Assembly (NCBI GenBank): GCA_035771165.1
Contig: JAWNZC010000420.1
Location: 248,001-312,000, forward strand
Direction: 5' to 3'
From: Paragorgia papillata
Lineage: Eukaryota; Cnidaria; Anthozoa; Scleralcyonacea; Coralliidae
Length of the DNA: 64,000 nucleotides
Below the pieces are notes generated by a model that worked only from the letters and a program-made list of their open reading frames with translations, had not been told where the DNA came from and did not search any database. The first letter of the stretch is position 1; every line of letters begins with the position of its first letter. The position numbers were made by a program, and so were the translations under genes. Below are positions 60,981 through 64,000 of the stretch, piece after piece.

Positions 60981-61610
60981 ATGGAAAACGAAGACCCAAA
61001 ACCATTCAATATAATCATTGTTGGAATGACGAGTTGTGGAAAGACTCATTATTTGTTGAAAAATTTAGAAGAAAATTACAAAAAAAAATTTGAAAACATA
61101 GTTTTAATATGTCCAACTTTTGTATGGAACAAAACATATTTGGAATGGGAACATCTTAATGATCCAAGATTTTTTGTTATCCCTTGCGATCAAGATGAGT
61201 CAGAAGATTTCTTAAAATATGTAGTTGACTATTGCAAAGGAACCCCAAGTCTAATTATTTTGGATGACTGTGCTTCTGGACAGAGTGTCAAAAACAGAAC
61301 CAGCGAATTGGTAAAACTTGGTTTTGGTGCAAGGCATATGAATATTAGTACAATAGTTGTTACCCAGCAACTGACAAGTATTGCAAAACCATACCGAGAA
61401 AATATTTCAAAACTGGTTACATTTTACAACCCAAATAGAAAAGATATGCAAGTTATTTTGGATGATTATTTGGATATTCCAAAGGAGGAAGAAAAAAAAA
61501 TAAAAGAAACATTAAAATCCAAAAAATATTCAAAATTGGAGATCAATTTAATCCACCCATATGACCACAAAATAGTTGAACCATTTGGGGAAAACTTAAT
61601 AAATTTTTGA
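60981..61610 (+). CDS. FtsK/HerA-type packaging ATPase (element 2)
   Basis: 209 residues. Walker A GMTSCGKT is at residues 15-22, Walker B LIILDD near 91-96, and VVTQQ follows about 30 residues later. The core is almost identical to element 1, with a different C-terminal tail (the element 1 gene overlaps its neighbour, this one does not). It starts at AAATAAATG. Confidence 0.9.
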   Translation: MENEDPKPFNIIIVGMTSCGKTHYLLKNLEENYKKKFENIVLICPTFVWNKTYLEWEHLNDPRFFVIPCDQDESEDFLKYVVDYCKGTPSLIILDDCASGQSVKNRTSELVKLGFGARHMNISTIVVTQQLTSIAKPYRENISKLVTFYNPNRKDMQVILDDYLDIPKEEEKKIKETLKSKKYSKLEINLIHPYDHKIVEPFGENLINF

Positions 61611-61626
61611 AGACCAAGAACAATAA

Positions 61627-62277
61627 ATGAGGAACCTAAGAATTTTGTTGAAAAACGGAGAAACAACAATTAAATTTGAAGATCCTTTGATCATTGAAGA
61701 TACCAAACTAATGGTTAAAGATGCAACAGTTTTTTGGGATTACAATAATTTAACGAGTCCAACACATGTTTTACATGGAACAAATCAAATTAGTTTTTCC
61801 AGTGGTTATTGGACTGTTGGTATGATTATGAGGGTTTTTAAGGAAAATGGAATAAAGTCAGAATTACTTCCGTATAGCTGTAAAATCAGATTATTCCCAA
61901 CAAAAGACCTTTACCTATATAACACACTTGGTCCATTACTGGGTTACTCAGAGACAACATTAATTAGGGCAGGGGCAAACATGGTCAGCCCAAAAACAGT
62001 CAACATAAATCTTGGAATGAAATTTGTCTGTATATCTTGCGAGATGATCGATGGAACTAGAACATCATTTTCAGGAAAACGGGATAGAACAGCAGCAGTT
62101 CTTCCAATTACAACAAGACAATTGTTGAAGGGATCAGTGGAAAAATTTGCAAACATTAATTCTGAGGCAATGCTGGATAATGGTGTCTACAACGAACTTA
62201 AATTTAAAGTTGACCACAATGTTGGCGACATCCTTCTTGAAATCTTCTTATGTCCACAGAATTATGAGACTCCATAA
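61627..62277 (+). CDS. minor capsid (penton-like) protein candidate (element 2)
   Basis: 216 residues, homologue of 33274-33918 with the same conserved blocks (YWTVGMIM, TVNINLGM, SFSGKRDRTAAVLPITT, GDILLEIFLCP). It starts 16 bases after the ATPase stop at an AATAAATG box. Confidence 0.65.
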   Translation: MRNLRILLKNGETTIKFEDPLIIEDTKLMVKDATVFWDYNNLTSPTHVLHGTNQISFSSGYWTVGMIMRVFKENGIKSELLPYSCKIRLFPTKDLYLYNTLGPLLGYSETTLIRAGANMVSPKTVNINLGMKFVCISCEMIDGTRTSFSGKRDRTAAVLPITTRQLLKGSVEKFANINSEAMLDNGVYNELKFKVDHNVGDILLEIFLCPQNYETP

Positions 62278-62285
62278 TAAAAAAG

Positions 62286-62462
62286 ATGATTGACCAAAAT
62301 TTAGAAACCATTAAAGGGGTTTTAAAAGACATGAAAAATTTGAAGAAGGAGTTAAAAAAAAATGAAAACCAAAATTTGACAAACTTAAAAATAGCTGTAA
62401 ATGATTTGGTGTTGGCTTTAAAGAATTATGTAAAAGTAATTGAAATTTTGAAAATCTTCTAA
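62286..62462 (+). CDS. 58-residue coiled-coil peptide
   Basis: A small intact frame beginning MIDQNLETIKGVLKDMKN with Leu/Ile heptads throughout, predicted as one long amphipathic helix. It starts after CCATAATAAAAAAG and ends 16 bases before a hairpin, so it has the gene punctuation used elsewhere in this element. There is no counterpart at this position in element 1. Confidence 0.55.
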   Translation: MIDQNLETIKGVLKDMKNLKKELKKNENQNLTNLKIAVNDLVLALKNYVKVIEILKIF

Positions 62463-62478
62463 AACTTTTTTTGAAAAC

Positions 62479-62500
62479 TTATAACAAAATTCTGTTATAA
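62479..62500 (+). terminator. hairpin after the 58-residue gene
   Basis: TTATAAC (62479-62485) and GTTATAA (62494-62500), followed by a T-run. Confidence 0.65.
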
Positions 62501-62527
62501 TTTTTTTTAACACCACTATAAATAAAG

Positions 62528-62758
62528 ATGAATAAGAACGAGGTTTTAAATGATTTGTATGAAGCAGCTTTGATAACAGTTGCAGCTGTTGGAGTAAGTA
62601 TGGTTGTCAAAAAGTTAACAGGGCAATCCCTTGCAGCTCCAGCAAGTATTAAAGAAACAGCTAAACTTGGGGTTGCAGTTGCTGGTGGATTGTTTGCTGT
62701 AAAAATGGCCCAAGACAAGGGATACATACCGAAAAATGTGGATCCAAAGAAATCATAG
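62528..62758 (+). CDS. small hydrophobic Polinton protein (element 2)
   Basis: 76 residues, homologue of 33943-34170 (MNKNEVLNDLY, KKLTGQSLAAPAS, VKMAQDKGY). It has two hydrophobic stretches and a basic tail. It starts after TATAAATAAAG. Confidence 0.7.
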   Translation: MNKNEVLNDLYEAALITVAAVGVSMVVKKLTGQSLAAPASIKETAKLGVAVAGGLFAVKMAQDKGYIPKNVDPKKS

Positions 62759-62844
62759 AAATTTGGAAGTCAAGAATTATGGAAATCCCAAACTTGGCAA
62801 AAACAAAATTTGAACTGCAAGCCCAAAAAACTTCTTTAAAATAA

Positions 62845-63243
62845 ATGGCATCAATGATAGCAGGAGGTTTGTTCAATGCAGTTGCCTTTGCAGGTGCTGG
62901 TTATTTGTTCCAGTCATTTAACAAACATGGTTATGCTGACGAAGCAAAAAGACATAATCTGGCAACAGAAAAACTTCAAAAAGACAAAGAAAGATTCTTT
63001 GAAAATGAAATTAAAAGAAAAGACAAAGTTAGAGAACTCCAAGACGAAATCCGAAATGCAAACTACGACATGGCAGTAACATCAAAAGCATTCCAACAAC
63101 TCCACGAAATTCAAAAAGAAAAACCAGTTGAACCAAAACTTGAAGATTATTACCAACCAAGTGATGAAATGGAAAAATATATGACCATTACTGTAACACT
63201 TTTGGGAGCTGGTGCTGGTTGGTTGTTGGCAGTTGTTGTCTAG
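62845..63243 (+). CDS. coiled-coil membrane-anchored protein (element 2)
   Basis: 132 residues, the same length and layout as 34495-34893: hydrophobic N-terminus, charged helix, hydrophobic C-terminus (LLGAGAGWLLAVVV). There is a single copy here, whereas element 1 has a partial extra copy. Confidence 0.7.
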   Translation: MASMIAGGLFNAVAFAGAGYLFQSFNKHGYADEAKRHNLATEKLQKDKERFFENEIKRKDKVRELQDEIRNANYDMAVTSKAFQQLHEIQKEKPVEPKLEDYYQPSDEMEKYMTITVTLLGAGAGWLLAVVV

Positions 63244-63261
63244 GGGTTAAAAATATTGGTA

Positions 63262-63294
63262 AAAACTTATAACATTTTTTTTGTTATAAGTTTT
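63262..63294. terminator. hairpin between convergent genes (element 2)
   Basis: AAAACTTATAAC (63262-63273) pairs perfectly with GTTATAAGTTTT (63283-63294). It lies between the rightward gene ending 63243 and the leftward gene ending 63316, exactly the position of the 34900 hairpin in element 1 but with a different stem. Confidence 0.7.
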
Positions 63295-63315
63295 CAAAAG
63301 TTTCTCCCAAGTTTC

Positions 63316-63966
63316 TCAAAGATTCTTTCCTTCTTCAATAATTTTTGTGTACTCTTTGCACTTTCTGATACCACTCATCTCCTCTATTTTCAAAACATTT
63401 TCGACACTGAGAGCATTTCCAAAAACTTTGAATCCTACTTGGTATGGTATGTAAGCATTGTTTTTTGGAGAATAGTTTAAGATGTACCTAATCTCATCAA
63501 ATGTTCTTAATTCTGCTGCGGTTGGTTTTTTAATTTTTTTTAAAAGATCATCTCTTTGGCAAATTCCAATAATGATGAACATAATGTATTTTATGCCAAA
63601 ATTTTTATCTGAAATCAAACCTAAACCTTTAAGAAGTTCTTTTGTTTTAAAAAAAAATTTCATAATTTCGTACCCAACAATTTTCTCTTCCTTTGGGAAC
63701 AGTTTCCAAAACATTTTGGTATAATTTTTAAGGAGAAGTGGTAAGTTTGTCTCTCTGTGGTTCCATGCATGTAACTTTAATAACTCCAAACCACATTTTC
63801 CACAAATTATGAACCCTTCAATTTCTTCCATTTTTGCCTTACAACAACTACTTTTGTTTTTTAGGGTTTCAAGTTCTAGAAGACTTTTGTTGAAATCTTT
63901 TGGTTGTTCTTCTTCGGGGGTTTCAATGATTGGAAATTTTAAAATATTTAATTTTCGAAATGACAT
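63316..63966 (-). CDS. zinc-ribbon, late transcription factor-like protein (element 2)
   Basis: 216 residues. The zinc ribbon is SSCCKAKMEEIEGFIICGKCG (Cys pairs near residues 40-41 and 55-58). It is followed by a helical region with GLISDKNFGIKYIMF and ICQRDDLLKKI. It diverges much more from its element 1 counterpart than the capsid genes do, and lacks the Cys-rich middle. TFIIB-like or VLTF3-like assignment is tentative. Confidence 0.5.
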   Translation of the reverse strand: MSFRKLNILKFPIIETPEEEQPKDFNKSLLELETLKNKSSCCKAKMEEIEGFIICGKCGLELLKLHAWNHRETNLPLLLKNYTKMFWKLFPKEEKIVGYEIMKFFFKTKELLKGLGLISDKNFGIKYIMFIIIGICQRDDLLKKIKKPTAAELRTFDEIRYILNYSPKNNAYIPYQVGFKVFGNALSVENVLKIEEMSGIRKCKEYTKIIEEGKNL

Positions 63967-64000
63967 TGCTCTCTTTTTATTAAATTAATCTCGCTATTCC

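Larger units (their letters stand above)
54249..64000 (+). mobile_element. Polinton element 2 (left 9.75 kb, runs off the window)
   Basis: It begins AGTAGTATGTAAAGGCGG, closely like the AGTAGTGTATAAATGCCG end of element 1. It carries the same ordered block: LamG-like spike, collagen-like fibre, small membrane proteins, capsid candidate, packaging ATPase, penton candidate, small hydrophobic protein, coiled-coil protein, then a leftward zinc-ribbon protein. All visible genes are intact. It additionally has a primase and three small genes. The right half, where element 1 has its integrase and polymerase, is not in view. Confidence 0.93.

Overview
The window looks like a piece of an AT-rich nuclear genome from an invertebrate animal. 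A cnidarian or similar aquatic metazoan is my best guess, inferred from the mix of hAT, Tc1, LINE and tyrosine-recombinase relics, palindromic MITEs and Maverick/Polinton elements; no host gene fixes the taxon. It holds almost no recognisable cellular genes. Apart from one pair of possible host exons near 14.5 kb, the content is mobile and virus-like DNA.

Region 1-27.0 kb is ordinary repeat-rich host DNA. It contains a 331-bp satellite (1.5-2.8 kb), a palindromic minisatellite (3.0-3.4 kb), a long inverted-repeat (foldback) element (8.5-9.6 kb), a truncated LINE (11.15-12.2 kb), a broken Tc1-like transposase (12.75 kb), a broken tyrosine recombinase (15.3-16.2 kb), a decayed hAT transposon (22.06-25.68 kb) and several MITEs. 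Two of the MITEs have perfect 8-bp target duplications.

Region 27,005-45,119 is one complete Maverick/Polinton (element 1, 18,115 bp). It has 325-bp terminal inverted repeats starting 5'-AGTAGTG and a perfect 6-bp target duplication CATGTA. The left half encodes two zinc-finger proteins, two spike-like proteins (a LamG-like one and a collagen-stalked one sharing one N-terminal tail), small membrane proteins, a major capsid candidate, an FtsK/HerA-type packaging ATPase and a minor capsid (penton) candidate. A leftward pair encodes a zinc-ribbon (late transcription factor-like) protein and an unknown 438-residue protein. The right half encodes a retroviral-type integrase, virion-like membrane proteins and a protein-primed-type family B DNA polymerase. 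The integrase and the 5' part of the polymerase are broken by frameshifts at homopolymer runs.

Region 48,465-54,248 is a head-to-tail array of a 2,401-bp unit (two full copies and a third cut off). The unit encodes a degraded HUH-type Rep joined to a superfamily-3-like helicase, with a hairpin and GGTACACCG iterons. The third copy is interrupted at 54,249 by a second Polinton (element 2), which runs off the window end. Element 2 has the same morphogenesis block in the same order, with intact reading frames, and additionally carries an archaeo-eukaryotic primase where element 1 has only a minisatellite.

The two Polintons share two features that may be a transcription grammar: an AATAAATG signature at start codons, and small hairpins placed just after stop codons. 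The stem sequence of these hairpins is characteristic of each element (CCTAA/TTAGG in element 1, TTATAAC/GTTATAA in element 2).
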